DNA of 64,000 bases from DASZIT01 sp036268775 (GTDB lineage Bacteria; Actinomycetota; Acidimicrobiia; Acidimicrobiales; RAAP-2): NCBI GenBank assembly GCA_036268775.1, contig DATATM010000003.1, positions 1 to 64,000 of the forward strand, written 5' to 3'. Of this stretch, positions 1-9,999 are shown in pieces (position 1 is the stretch's first letter; each line of letters opens with the position of its first letter). The notes under the pieces are model-generated. The model had not been told where the DNA came from. It ran no database searches and saw nothing but the letters and a program-made list of their open reading frames with translations. The translations under genes and the position numbers were made by a program.

Positions 1-6
1 GGGGGT

Positions 7-1251
7 ATGGGACGAACGGCTTGGACTACCACCGAACGGCGACCGACCCGGCAGATTCAGGTCGGCGGCGTGGCGGTGGGTGGTGGCGCCCCGGTCACCG
101 TCCAGTCGATGACCACCACCAAGACGGCTGACGCCGAGGGCACTCTCAGCCAGATCTACGCCCTGGCCGCCGCCGGTGCCGACATCGTGCGCTGTACCTG
201 CAACGAGGAAGCCGCCGCCGAGGGCCTGGCCCGGATCGTGCCCCGTTCGCCGGTGCCGATCATCGCCGACATCCACTTCCACCACGAGATGGCCCTGGCG
301 GCGTTGGAGGCGGGGGTCAACGGGCTGCGACTCAATCCTGGCAACCTGCGCAAGGAGGCCGAGATCAAGCAGGTGGCGGCCGAAGCCAAGGATCGCGGCG
401 TCCCCATTCGGATCGGGGTGAACGCCGGCTCCCTCCACCCGGACCTCTACAAACGCTTCGGTGGTGCCACCCCCGAGGCACTGGTGGAGTCAGCCCGGAT
501 GGAGTTGGCCTACTTCGCCGACGTCGGCTTCGACGACGTGAAGATCTCGGTGAAGGCGTCGTCGGTCCCGCTGATGATCGAGGCCTACCGGCTGGCCTCG
601 GAGACCTTCGACCATCCCCTCCACCTCGGGGTGACCGAGGCGGGCCCGCCCCCGGCCGGACTGTTGAAGGGCACCGCCGGCATCGCCACCCTGTTGGCGG
701 AAGGGATCGGCGACACCATCCGCTACTCACTCACCGCCGACCCGGTGGAAGAGGCCAAGGCCGGCCGCCAGCTGCTGGAAGCCCTCGGGCTCCGGGAGCG
801 GAAAGGCCTCGACCTCATTGCCTGCCCGAGCTGTGGCCGGGCGGAGATCGATGTCATCGCGGTGGCCAACGCCGCCCAGGCCGCCTTGGAGAATCGGAAT
901 CTGCCCATCCAGGTGGCGGTAATGGGCTGCGTGGTCAACGGTCCGGGTGAGGCCCGGGAGGCCGACCTCGGGATCGCCGCCGGCCGTAAGCGGGGTCACC
1001 TGTTCATCAAGGGGAAGATCGTCCGGGTGGTCCCCGAAGACGAAATGGTCGAGGCGCTGGTGGCCGAAGCCGAGAAGCTGGTGACCGAAGGGGTGGAGGC
1101 CCGGCTGGCCGCCGCCGACGCCGGGGCCGAAGCCGAGGCGGAAGCCGACCGGCGGGCGCTGCTCGACGCCAAGGGCGACGATGCCAACGCCTCGGAGACC
1201 AAGGTGGAGTTGATCCGCAAGAAGTACGGCGAGGGCCACGAGGCCCAGTAA
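7..1251 (+). CDS. ispG: 4-hydroxy-3-methylbut-2-enyl diphosphate synthase (IspG/GcpE)
   Basis: Catalyses the reductive ring opening of MEcPP to HMBPP in the MEP isoprenoid pathway, using a [4Fe-4S] cluster. The 414-residue protein carries the barrel-domain signature VQSMTTTKTAD near the N-terminus and the C-terminal cluster motifs CPSCGR (Cys273, Cys276) and MGCVVNGPGE (Cys308 with the following conserved Glu). It is longer than the usual 370-390 residues because of an Ala/Glu-rich tail after about residue 350 that looks dispensable. The ATG at 7 is the first start in the window; the gene may begin slightly upstream. proS follows after 71 bp on the same strand. Confidence 0.95.
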   Translation: MGRTAWTTTERRPTRQIQVGGVAVGGGAPVTVQSMTTTKTADAEGTLSQIYALAAAGADIVRCTCNEEAAAEGLARIVPRSPVPIIADIHFHHEMALAALEAGVNGLRLNPGNLRKEAEIKQVAAEAKDRGVPIRIGVNAGSLHPDLYKRFGGATPEALVESARMELAYFADVGFDDVKISVKASSVPLMIEAYRLASETFDHPLHLGVTEAGPPPAGLLKGTAGIATLLAEGIGDTIRYSLTADPVEEAKAGRQLLEALGLRERKGLDLIACPSCGRAEIDVIAVANAAQAALENRNLPIQVAVMGCVVNGPGEAREADLGIAAGRKRGHLFIKGKIVRVVPEDEMVEALVAEAEKLVTEGVEARLAAADAGAEAEAEADRRALLDAKGDDANASETKVELIRKKYGEGHEAQ

Positions 1252-1322
1252 CCCGCGGCTCGCGCATCGGAGCCGCGTCGCTCGCCGGGAGGGGGTGACC
1301 CGGACCGGTAGGATCGCCGACC

Positions 1323-3068
1323 ATGCGCATGTCCCGGCTCCTGGTCCGTACCCTTCGAGACGCGCCGGCCGACGCCGAGGTGGCCAGCGCCAAGTTGCTG
1401 ATCCGGGCCGGCTTCATCCGCCGGTTGGCCTCGGGGGTGTACACCTTCCTGCCCCTCGGCTACCGGGTGCTGCAGAAGCTCGAGCGGGTCATCCGCCAGG
1501 AACTGGACGCCTCGGGTAGCCAGGAGATGCTGATGCCGGCCCTCCACCCCATCGAGCTGTGGGAACAGAGCGGTCGGGCCGCCATGTTCGGCACCGACAA
1601 CCTGCCGGCCATGGTGGTGGACGGCCGGGGCGGGACCTTTGTGCTCGGCCCCACCCATGAAGAGGTGGCCACCGTCACCGTCGGCGCGGAGGTGGAGTCC
1701 TACCGGCAGCTTCCCCTCAGCATCTACCAGATCCAGGTCAAGTTCCGCGACGAGGCCCGCCCCCGGTTCGGCCTGTTGCGCACCCGGGAGCTGATCATGG
1801 CCGACGCCTACACCTTTGACGCCGACGAGGCGACCATGCAGACCTCCTACGACTCGGTCTTCGAGGCCTACCTCCGGATCTTCGCCCGCCTGGATCTGGA
1901 GGTCTTTCCGGTCGAGGCCCGCTCGGGGGCCATCGGCGGCACCGTGAACCACGAGTTCATGGTTCCCTCCGCAGTGGGGGAGGACCACTTCGTGCAGTGC
2001 GCCGCCTGCGGCTACGCCGCCAACGTGGAGGCGGCGGAGCGGAAGGTGAACACCGACCCCACCGCCACCGACGGGGTTGCCGCCGACGGCGACGCGCCAC
2101 CGCCGGCCACCCACCACACCCCCGACCGTCCCGGCATCGAGCCGGTGGTGGCGTTCTTCGCGGCGGCCGGCGGGGTCCCCGGTGAGGAGCGGGAGGTCAC
2201 CTCGGCCGACATGATGAAGAGCCTGGCGGTGATGGACGACCAGAGCCGCCCCACCCTGTTGCTGGTGCCGGGCGACCGTGAGGCCCGGCTGCCCTCCGGA
2301 TGGCGGATGTTCGAGGACGACGATTTCGTCACCCACCCGTCGCTGATCAAGGGCTACATCGGGCCGATGGGCCAACAGGACCACGGGATTCGGGTGGTCG
2401 CCGACCTCAGCGTGGGGAGAGGCGGCACTTGGATGACCGGAGCCAACCAGCGGGACCACCATGTCAGCGGGCTGCGCCTCGGGCGGGACTTCACCGTCGA
2501 CGAGTGGGGGTCGTTCGTCGAGGTTGTCACCGGGGACCGCTGTCCGCGCTGTGGGGACGCGGTCGGCCTGGTGCGGTCGGTGGAGGCCGCCCACACCTTC
2601 CAGCTCGGGCACCGCTACAGCGACGTGATGCCCGGGGCGACCTTCGTGGCCGAGGACGGGAGCGAAGGCCGGTTCTCCATGGGTTGCTACGGCATGGGGG
2701 TCAGCCGGTTGCTGGCGGTGGTGGCCGAGGAGCACCATGACGACAAGGGACTCATCTGGCCGGAGGAAGTGGCTCCCTACCAGGTGGTCCTCCTGGCGCT
2801 CGGCGCCGACCGGTCTCCGGAGGTGGCGGCGGCCGCCGACGAGCTCTATGCCGGGCTGGTGGCGGCCGGGGTGGACGTCCTCTACGACGACCGGGATGCC
2901 TCGCCGGGGGTCAAGTTCAAGGATGCCGAGCTCCTGGGCCTGCCGGTCCGGCTGGTGGTGGGGGCAAAGGGGCTGGCCCGGGGAGTGGTCGAATGGCGGT
3001 CCCGGGCCACCGGGGAGGACCGGGAATTGGCACCGGGCGACGTGGTGGCCGCGCTGACCTCCGGCTGA
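1323..3068 (+). CDS. proS: Prolyl-tRNA synthetase, bacterial type
   Basis: Charges tRNA-Pro with proline (class II aminoacyl-tRNA synthetase, cytosolic). At 581 residues it has the bacterial layout: catalytic core with motif 2 (FRDEARPRFGLLRTREL, about residue 141), an inserted editing (INS) domain at roughly 225-405, motif 3 (GCYGMGVSRLL, about residue 454) and a C-terminal anticodon-binding domain with VLYDDRDASPGVKFKDAELLGLP. The INS domain implies hydrolysis of misacylated Ala-tRNA-Pro. No strong Shine-Dalgarno precedes the ATG; MRMSRLLVRTLRDAPADAEVAS aligns with the family N-terminus. Confidence 0.95.
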   Translation: MRMSRLLVRTLRDAPADAEVASAKLLIRAGFIRRLASGVYTFLPLGYRVLQKLERVIRQELDASGSQEMLMPALHPIELWEQSGRAAMFGTDNLPAMVVDGRGGTFVLGPTHEEVATVTVGAEVESYRQLPLSIYQIQVKFRDEARPRFGLLRTRELIMADAYTFDADEATMQTSYDSVFEAYLRIFARLDLEVFPVEARSGAIGGTVNHEFMVPSAVGEDHFVQCAACGYAANVEAAERKVNTDPTATDGVAADGDAPPPATHHTPDRPGIEPVVAFFAAAGGVPGEEREVTSADMMKSLAVMDDQSRPTLLLVPGDREARLPSGWRMFEDDDFVTHPSLIKGYIGPMGQQDHGIRVVADLSVGRGGTWMTGANQRDHHVSGLRLGRDFTVDEWGSFVEVVTGDRCPRCGDAVGLVRSVEAAHTFQLGHRYSDVMPGATFVAEDGSEGRFSMGCYGMGVSRLLAVVAEEHHDDKGLIWPEEVAPYQVVLLALGADRSPEVAAAADELYAGLVAAGVDVLYDDRDASPGVKFKDAELLGLPVRLVVGAKGLARGVVEWRSRATGEDRELAPGDVVAALTSG

Positions 3069-3134
3069 ACGTTGGGGGGAGGTCCCAGGCCAGGTCCGTA
3101 GCGGCCGACGTGGGAAAATGGCGGCTCAGAGCCG

Positions 3135-3163
3135 CTTCCAGATCAAGCTGGCACTGCTATACT
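3135..3163 (+). promoter_or_regulatory. Candidate promoter of the rimP-nusA-infB block
   Basis: An extended -10 element TGC-TATACT lies at 3155-3163, about 40 bp before the leader hairpin. The -35 region (CTTCCA or TTCCAG around 3135-3141) is a poor match. The position is right for a promoter transcribing the hairpin and rimP; strength and start point are inferred. Confidence 0.35.
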
Positions 3164-3204
3164 TGAACTCTGCCGTTTGGTTGGGGTGTAGTGACGCTGG
3201 CAAG

Positions 3205-3234
3205 GCGTGGGCGGACAGCCCACGCTTTTGTTTT
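3205..3234 (+). terminator. Terminator-like hairpin in the rimP leader (attenuator candidate)
   Basis: An 8-bp perfect stem (GCGTGGGC / GCCCACGC, 3205-3212 and 3218-3225) with a 5-nt loop is followed by TTTTGTTTT. It sits about 100 bp upstream of the rimP start and downstream of the candidate promoter, so it would be transcribed as part of the leader. It could instead terminate proS transcripts. Attenuation ahead of rimP-nusA operons is plausible because NusA itself affects pausing at such hairpins; that role is inferred. Confidence 0.6.
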
Positions 3235-3335
3235 GGCCACAGATACCTCCACCGGACAGCAGGAGATGGGCAACAGACATATGGCTACCACACGGATTTG
3301 CACCCCGACACCGAGCGAGAGAGGAGACAGCCAGT

Positions 3336-3871
3336 ATGACCGAGGACCTGTTTTCTCTGCTCGAGCCTGCGGTGAACTCCGTCGGTCTGGAGCTGTTCGA
3401 CGTTGAGCTGAAGTCCGGCGTGGTGCTGGTCACCGTGGATCGGCCCGGCGGGGTGGATCTCGAGGCTCTCACCGATGCCAACCGGGTGGTCTCGGTGGTG
3501 CTCGACGAGCGTGACCCGGTGTCCGGCTCCTACACCCTCGAAGTGTCCAGCCCCGGGGTGGAGCGGACCCTGCGGACGCCCGCCCACTTCACCAAGGCGG
3601 TAGGGGAGACGGTCACCGTCAAGACCCGCTCCCAGGTCCCCGGCCCCCGGCGCCTGAAGGGCACCCTGTCTGAGGCGGATGCCGACGGCATCGAGCTGAC
3701 TACTGACGACCTTCCCGAGGGCCGGATCCGGCTGGCCTACTCGGACATGGACCGGGTCCGCACCGTATTCGGGTGGGGCCCGACGCCCAAGGCCGGCGGG
3801 GCCAAGACGGGTGGCTCCAGGGTCACCACGAATACAAAGACGACCGAGAAGAGGAAGCAGGTCACCACGCC

Positions 3872-3875
<4 letters not shown>
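3336..3875 (+). CDS. rimP: Ribosome maturation factor RimP
   Basis: Needed for 30S subunit assembly. The 179-residue protein starts MTEDLFSLLEPAVNSVGLELFDVEL and contains the family segment SGSYTLEVSSPGVERTL. I chose the ATG at 3336 because GAGGAG lies 9-14 bases upstream; a longer reading back to 3207 would run into the leader hairpin and add non-homologous residues. The last residues form a Lys/Thr-rich tail. The stop overlaps the nusA start as ATGA (3872-3875), so the two are translationally coupled. Confidence 0.93.
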
Positions 3876-5187
<1,312 letters not shown>

Positions 5188-5191
<4 letters not shown>

Positions 5192-5454
5192 CCCCCATCC
5201 GCACCTGCATCGGCTGCCGTCGGACAGGGGCGGCGGAGGAGATGGTGCGGGTGGTCCGGGTTTCCGACGGATCCCTGATGATGGGGCGGTCGGTCCCGGG
5301 TCGAGGGGCGTGGCTGTGTCGGAACGCCCCAAACTGCGTTGACCAGGCCATACGCCGAAAAGCGTTTGAACGGGCCCTGAGGGGCCCAGTGAGTACCAAA
5401 CAGATGGAAATGGTCCGGGAGGCCCTGCAAGGGTCCGGACCGGTGCTTGGGTAG
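5188..5454 (+). CDS. ylxR: YlxR family nucleic-acid-binding protein, apparent non-canonical start (ATA)
   Basis: A small basic protein of the YlxR/DUF448 family found between nusA and infB in many bacteria. The family N-terminus RTCIGCRRTGAAEEMVRVVR is encoded from 5200 onward and the second half (WLCRNAPNC, AIRRKAFERALRG) follows. The first canonical start, ATG 5242, would remove the conserved RTCIGCR motif. Upstream in frame I find no ATG, GTG or TTG back to at least 5050. The codon ATA at 5188 overlaps the nusA stop as ATAG, just as ATGA overlaps are used elsewhere here, so ATA (or ATC at 5197) is the likely start. A sequencing error or nusA-ylxR frameshift product is the alternative. Confidence 0.8.
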
Positions 5455-5494
5455 CTCTCCGGAGGCCCTGGCGCTGCAATGTGCGAGGATAGAG

Positions 5495-5522
5495 GTCGTA
5501 TGTGCGTATCGGTGCATACGAC
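5495..5522 (+). repeat. Inverted repeat in the infB leader
   Basis: GTCGTATG (5495-5502) and CATACGAC (5515-5522) are perfect 8-bp arms around a 12-nt loop, ending 24 nt before the infB TTG. No T-tract follows, so it is not an intrinsic terminator. It may fold in the mRNA near the ribosome-binding site or act as a DNA operator; no function is shown. Confidence 0.5.
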
Positions 5523-5546
5523 GTGAATGAAGGGCAGTAACAGAGG

Positions 5547-8500
5547 TTGCCGAAGAAGATCCGGGTCTACGAGCTCGCCCACGAGCTCGGCTTGACCAAC
5601 AAAGAGGCACTTGACCTGTGCCTATCCCTTGGAATGGGAGTGAAGAGCCACTCGTCCTCCATCGAGGACGCGCAGGCGGACCGCGCCCGTCGTAAGGCCG
5701 ATCGGGAGGGCCTCCGCCGGGAAGTCCAGCCGGAGGAGCCGGCCCCGCCGGCCAAGAAGGCCGCCGCCACCAAGAAGGCCGCGGCCAAGAAGGCAGCCGC
5801 CACCACCCGGGCCGTCACCACCGACGAGGACGCCGACCAGGACAGCACCGCCGCGGCCTCCGAGCCAGGCACGGAGGCAGGCGCCCCGGGCAGCCAGGAA
5901 GCCGCCCCGGCCGCCTCCACCCCCATCAAGCGCTCGGGGGCAAAGCTGGTCACCAGCCGACCCGCCGAGAAGCCGGCCGAGGCCCCCGTCAGCCGACCCG
6001 CCGCCTCCACTCCCACCGTGGCCCCGGTCACCCCCATCGCCCCGGCGGCCGCCCCGGCGCCGGCCCCTGCCCCCACCCCGGCGAAGCCGGCGGCAGCTCC
6101 TGCCGCCAAGGCCCCCGCCCCCGCCGCCGCCCCGGTGGCTCCGGCGGCCAAGGCGCCGGCGGCCAAGGCACCGGCTGCCCCCGCTCCGCCCCCGGCCAGC
6201 CCGTCGACGGCGCCGACCACCACGGCTCCGCCCACCACGGCTCCGCCCACCACGGACGAGCCAGTGGCCCCGGCGGCTTCCACCCCCCCGTCGACCCCTC
6301 TGGCCCCCGCCGCCTCGGTGGCCCCGGCCGCGCCCCCCTCTGCCCCTACCCATCCGCCCACCAGTGCCTCCGGTCGGGCCATTCCTCCGCCCCCCGGCGG
6401 ACCCCCCCGTTCGGTCACCGGCAAGCCGATTCCTCCTCCCCCCGGTTCGGGCGGGCGGCGTCAACCGGCCGGTAGCCCGCGTCCGGGCAGCGGATTCAGT
6501 GGACGACCCGGTCCCGGTGGCCCCAGCCGGCCCAGTGGGCCCGGAAGCGCTCGCCCGGGTGGCCCCGGCGCAGGCGGCGGCGGCTTCGGCGGTCGCTCCG
6601 GCGGCGCCCCAGGTGGTGGCGGCGGTGGAGGCTTCAGTGGACGACCGGGCGGTGGACCCGGCGGCGGTCCTGGCGGCGGCCCCGGAGGCCCGGGTGGGCG
6701 AGGCGGCCCCGGCATGGGTCGTGGCCGTCCCAACCAGCGTCGGCCTCGCCGGCGTCGTCGCAACCTCGAAGAGCTCGAGCCGACCCAACTCACCGCCTAC
6801 ACCCCGTCCACCGCCCCGGTGCCCGATACCGAGGTCATCGTGGAGCGCGGCTCGACGGCCCGCGACCTCGGCCCCAAGCTGAACCGGTCGGCCGGTGACG
6901 TCATCCGCTTCCTGATGATGCAGGGAGAGATGGTCACCGCCACCCAGTCGTTGACCGACGACATGATCGACCTGTTCGCCGCCGAACTCGGCGCCGAAGT
7001 CCGCCTGGTCGACCCGGGGGAGGAGCGCGAGGCCGAACTGCTGGCCAAGTTCCTCGACGACGATGACGAAGAGATCGACGAGGCCGATCTTCGGCCCCGT
7101 CCGCCGGTGGTCACCGTGATGGGTCACGTCGACCACGGCAAGACCCTCCTCCTCGATCGCATCCGCCACGCCAACGTGGTGGCCGGCGAAGCCGGCGGCA
7201 TCACCCAGCACATCGGCGCCTATCAGGTGGTCTGGAACGACAACCCGATCACCTTCATCGACACCCCCGGCCACGAGGCGTTCACTGCCATGCGGGCCCG
7301 CGGGGCGGAGATCACCGACATCGTGGTGCTGGTGGTGGCGGCCGACGACGGGGTCATGCCCCAGACCATCGAAGCCATCGACCACGCCAAGGCGGCCGAC
7401 GTGCCGATCATCGTGGCCGTCAACAAGATCGACCGGGAAGAAGCCGACCCCAACCGGGTGCTCCAGCAGCTCTCGGAGCAGGGGTTGGTCCCCGAGGCCT
7501 GGGGCGGCGACACCATCACCGTCGAGGTTTCCGCCCTCCAGAATCTCGGCATCGAGGACTTGCTCGAGCAGATCGTGCTGGTCGCCGAAGTGGAGGAGCT
7601 GGTAGCCAGTCCGGAGGGACGGGCCCGGGGCGTGGTCATCGAAGCCGAGCTCGAGGTGGGTCGGGGCCCGGTGGCCTCGGTCATCGTCGAACAGGGCACG
7701 CTGAGGGTCGGCGATCCGATCGTGGCCGGCGCCGCCTGGGGCAAGGTCAAGGCCCTGGTGGACGAGCACGGAGACCAGATCAAGGAAGCTCCCCCCTCCA
7801 CACCGGTGCAGATCCTCGGGTTCTCCGAGCCGCCGGAGCCGGGTGACGACCTCCGGGTCGCCCCCGAGCAGGCCCAGGCCCGCACTATCGGTGAGGCCCG
7901 CGCCCATCGCTACCGGGTGGCGGGCCACGTGCCGGCCGCCGGTTCGGCACTGGGCGGGGCGAAGCTCGAAGACCTCTTCGAGCAGATCCAGCGCGGCGAG
8001 ACGGCCACCCTCAACCTGATCCTCAAGGCCGACGTGCGTGGCTCGCTGGAAGCGGTGACCGAGAGCCTCCGCAAGCTCGAGCGCGAAGACGTGAAGCTGA
8101 GCTTCGTCCACCGGGGGGTGGGTGGGATCTCCGAGTACGACGTCCAGCTGGCCCAGGCCTCCAACGCCACCATCATCGGCTTCAACGTCCGGCCCGACCG
8201 CCGGGCCCGGGAGATGGCGGCCAAGTCCCGAGTCGAGATCCGTACCTACGAGATCATCTACAAGTTGCTGGAGGACATCGAGGCGGCCATGCTCGGCCTG
8301 CTGGCTCCGGTCTACGAAGAGATCGTCACCGGCGAGGCCGAAGTGCGACAGGTGTTCCGGGTGCCGAAGCTCGGCGCGGTGGCCGGCTGCTACGTGCGGG
8401 ACGGTGTCATCACCCGCGGGTCCAAGGTCCGATTCCTGCGGGAGGGCGTCATCATCTGGAAGGGCGCCATCACCTCCCTCCGACGGTTCAAGGACGACGT

Positions 8501-8612
8501 CCGGGAAGTCCAGTCCGGCTTCGAGTGCGGGATCGGGCTGTCCGACTACCAGGACCTCAAAGAGGGCGACATCATCGAGACCTTCGACGAGCGGGAGATC
8601 CCTCGTACCTGA
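5547..8612 (+). CDS. infB: Translation initiation factor IF-2
   Basis: GTPase that places initiator tRNA on the 30S subunit. Of 1021 residues, 1-50 form the IF2_N helical domain (PKKIRVYELAHELGLTNKEA), about 55-290 a Lys/Ala/Pro-rich linker, about 290-400 a Gly/Arg-rich stretch, about 415-475 a second IF2_N domain, and from about 525 the G domain (GHVDHGKT, DTPGHEAF, NKID) followed by domains II-IV. The start is TTG at 5547: an in-frame TAA lies at 5538-5540, and GAAGGG is upstream. The Gly-rich linker is unusually long and would be disordered. Confidence 0.96.
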   Translation: MPKKIRVYELAHELGLTNKEALDLCLSLGMGVKSHSSSIEDAQADRARRKADREGLRREVQPEEPAPPAKKAAATKKAAAKKAAATTRAVTTDEDADQDSTAAASEPGTEAGAPGSQEAAPAASTPIKRSGAKLVTSRPAEKPAEAPVSRPAASTPTVAPVTPIAPAAAPAPAPAPTPAKPAAAPAAKAPAPAAAPVAPAAKAPAAKAPAAPAPPPASPSTAPTTTAPPTTAPPTTDEPVAPAASTPPSTPLAPAASVAPAAPPSAPTHPPTSASGRAIPPPPGGPPRSVTGKPIPPPPGSGGRRQPAGSPRPGSGFSGRPGPGGPSRPSGPGSARPGGPGAGGGGFGGRSGGAPGGGGGGGFSGRPGGGPGGGPGGGPGGPGGRGGPGMGRGRPNQRRPRRRRRNLEELEPTQLTAYTPSTAPVPDTEVIVERGSTARDLGPKLNRSAGDVIRFLMMQGEMVTATQSLTDDMIDLFAAELGAEVRLVDPGEEREAELLAKFLDDDDEEIDEADLRPRPPVVTVMGHVDHGKTLLLDRIRHANVVAGEAGGITQHIGAYQVVWNDNPITFIDTPGHEAFTAMRARGAEITDIVVLVVAADDGVMPQTIEAIDHAKAADVPIIVAVNKIDREEADPNRVLQQLSEQGLVPEAWGGDTITVEVSALQNLGIEDLLEQIVLVAEVEELVASPEGRARGVVIEAELEVGRGPVASVIVEQGTLRVGDPIVAGAAWGKVKALVDEHGDQIKEAPPSTPVQILGFSEPPEPGDDLRVAPEQAQARTIGEARAHRYRVAGHVPAAGSALGGAKLEDLFEQIQRGETATLNLILKADVRGSLEAVTESLRKLEREDVKLSFVHRGVGGISEYDVQLAQASNATIIGFNVRPDRRAREMAAKSRVEIRTYEIIYKLLEDIEAAMLGLLAPVYEEIVTGEAEVRQVFRVPKLGAVAGCYVRDGVITRGSKVRFLREGVIIWKGAITSLRRFKDDVREVQSGFECGIGLSDYQDLKEGDIIETFDEREIPRT

Positions 8613-8668
8613 GAGGTAGTTCAGCCGCACCATCAGCAGCAGGACCAAAGGTTCGAACGGAAGTAGCT

Positions 8669-9094
8669 ATGTCAGGTCGCCGTCATGACAACCGGGGAGC
8701 ATCCCCCTATCCCCGGTCGCTGCGCGTCAACCAGGTGCTGCGGGAGGTGCTGGCCGAAGAGCTCGAGCGGCTGGCCGACGCCGACGAGCGTCTCCGGCTG
8801 GTCACCGTCACCTCGGTGGACACCGCTCCCGACCTCCGCCACGCCACCGTGTTCCTGAGCTCGCTGTCGGAGGACGGGGCCGACGCCCTGGCCGAGCGGC
8901 GCCCGCACCTCCAGCGCTCCCTCGGCCGTCAGCTCCGGATGAAGCGCACCCCGTTGCTCGCCTTCGAGGTCGACCCGGCGGTGATCTCCGGTAGCCGGGT
9001 GGAAGACGTGCTGCGCCGGATCCGGACGGCGGAAACCGACACCCAGGCCGGTTCTCCCGGTGCCCCCGACACCGACCTGCCCGACCCCGACTGA
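8669..9094 (+). CDS. rbfA: 30S ribosome-binding factor RbfA
   Basis: Late 30S assembly factor with a KH-type fold. The 141-residue protein has the family core SLRVNQVLREVLAEELERL and LRHATVFLSSL. The ATG at 8669 (MSGRRHDNRG) is preferred over a longer reading that overlaps infB. The stop TGA shares one base with the truB ATG (TGATG at 9092-9096), indicating coupling. Confidence 0.92.
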   Translation: MSGRRHDNRGASPYPRSLRVNQVLREVLAEELERLADADERLRLVTVTSVDTAPDLRHATVFLSSLSEDGADALAERRPHLQRSLGRQLRMKRTPLLAFEVDPAVISGSRVEDVLRRIRTAETDTQAGSPGAPDTDLPDPD

Positions 9095-9987
9095 TGGCCT
9101 CCCCGGCGAACGAGGTGACCACCGGTCTGGTGGTGGTGGATAAAGAGACGGCCTGGACCTCCCACGACGTGGTGGCCCGCTGCCGCCGCATCTTCGGTCA
9201 GCGCCGGGTGGGCCACGCCGGCACCCTCGATCCCGACGCCACCGGGGTGCTGCTGGTGGGCCTGGGCCGGGCCACGCGGCTGATGCGGTTCCTCACCGCC
9301 CTCCCGAAGACCTACGAGGGGGAGGTGGTGATGGGGACGTCCACCACCACCCTCGATGCCAGCGGCGAGGTGACCGGCACCTGGGACATGAGCCAGGTGA
9401 CCCTGGCCGAGGTCCGGGCGGCGGCGGCGGCGATGACCGGCGACATCGAGCAGATCCCCCCGATGGTGTCGGCCGTCAAGGTGGGTGGACGCCGGCTGCA
9501 CGCGCTGGCCCGGGAGGGCATCGAGGTGGAGCGGGCCGCCCGACCGGTGACCGTCCACCGGTTCGACGTCGCCCCCACCACCAGCCCCGGGGTCTTCCGG
9601 ATCGACGTCGAGTGCTCGTCGGGCACCTATGTGCGGGTGCTGGCCGCCGACCTCGGCGCCGCCCTGGGCGGGGGAGCCCACCTCCGCAACCTGCGCCGCA
9701 CCCGGATCGGTTCGTTCACCGCCGAGGATGCCCGGTTGGTCGACGAGTTGACCCCGGCCGTGGTCCTCACCCCCGCCCAGGGGATGCGCGATCTCGAACA
9801 GGTGGTGGTGTCGGTGGACGTGGAGAAGTTGGTCAGCCGGGGTCTCGCCCTCGACCGGGTATCGCTCGGCATCTCCGGGGACGGCCCGTGGGGGATCGTC
9901 GACGTCGGCCACAATCTGCTGGCCGTCTACGAGGCCACCGAGACCGACCGCATCCGTCCCGCCGTGGTTCTCTCCGGCGCCAGTTAG
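9094..9987 (+). CDS. truB: tRNA pseudouridine-55 synthase TruB
   Basis: Isomerises U55 of the tRNA T-loop. The 297 residues include the catalytic motif GHAGTLDPDATGVLLVG with the nucleophilic Asp at residue 46, and the later motif CSSGTYVRVLAADLG. The remainder is a C-terminal RNA-binding region. Translationally coupled to rbfA and 12 bp from ribF, the usual bacterial order. Confidence 0.95.
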   Translation: MASPANEVTTGLVVVDKETAWTSHDVVARCRRIFGQRRVGHAGTLDPDATGVLLVGLGRATRLMRFLTALPKTYEGEVVMGTSTTTLDASGEVTGTWDMSQVTLAEVRAAAAAMTGDIEQIPPMVSAVKVGGRRLHALAREGIEVERAARPVTVHRFDVAPTTSPGVFRIDVECSSGTYVRVLAADLGAALGGGAHLRNLRRTRIGSFTAEDARLVDELTPAVVLTPAQGMRDLEQVVVSVDVEKLVSRGLALDRVSLGISGDGPWGIVDVGHNLLAVYEATETDRIRPAVVLSGAS

Positions 9988-9999
9988 TCTCCCAGGGCA

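Noticed and set aside
5242..5454. ylxR starting at the first canonical ATG
   Set aside because: It would delete the conserved RTCIGCR motif; kept only as a fallback.
6440..6760. Gly/Arg/Pro-coding repeats in infB as a DNA repeat or CRISPR-like array
   Set aside because: No regular unit or spacer pattern; it is a low-complexity linker within IF-2.
5622..8648. Very long open frame on the strand opposite infB (about 1008 codons)
   Set aside because: Low-complexity His/Gly/Arg-rich shadow caused by high GC at third positions of infB; no start context or homology.
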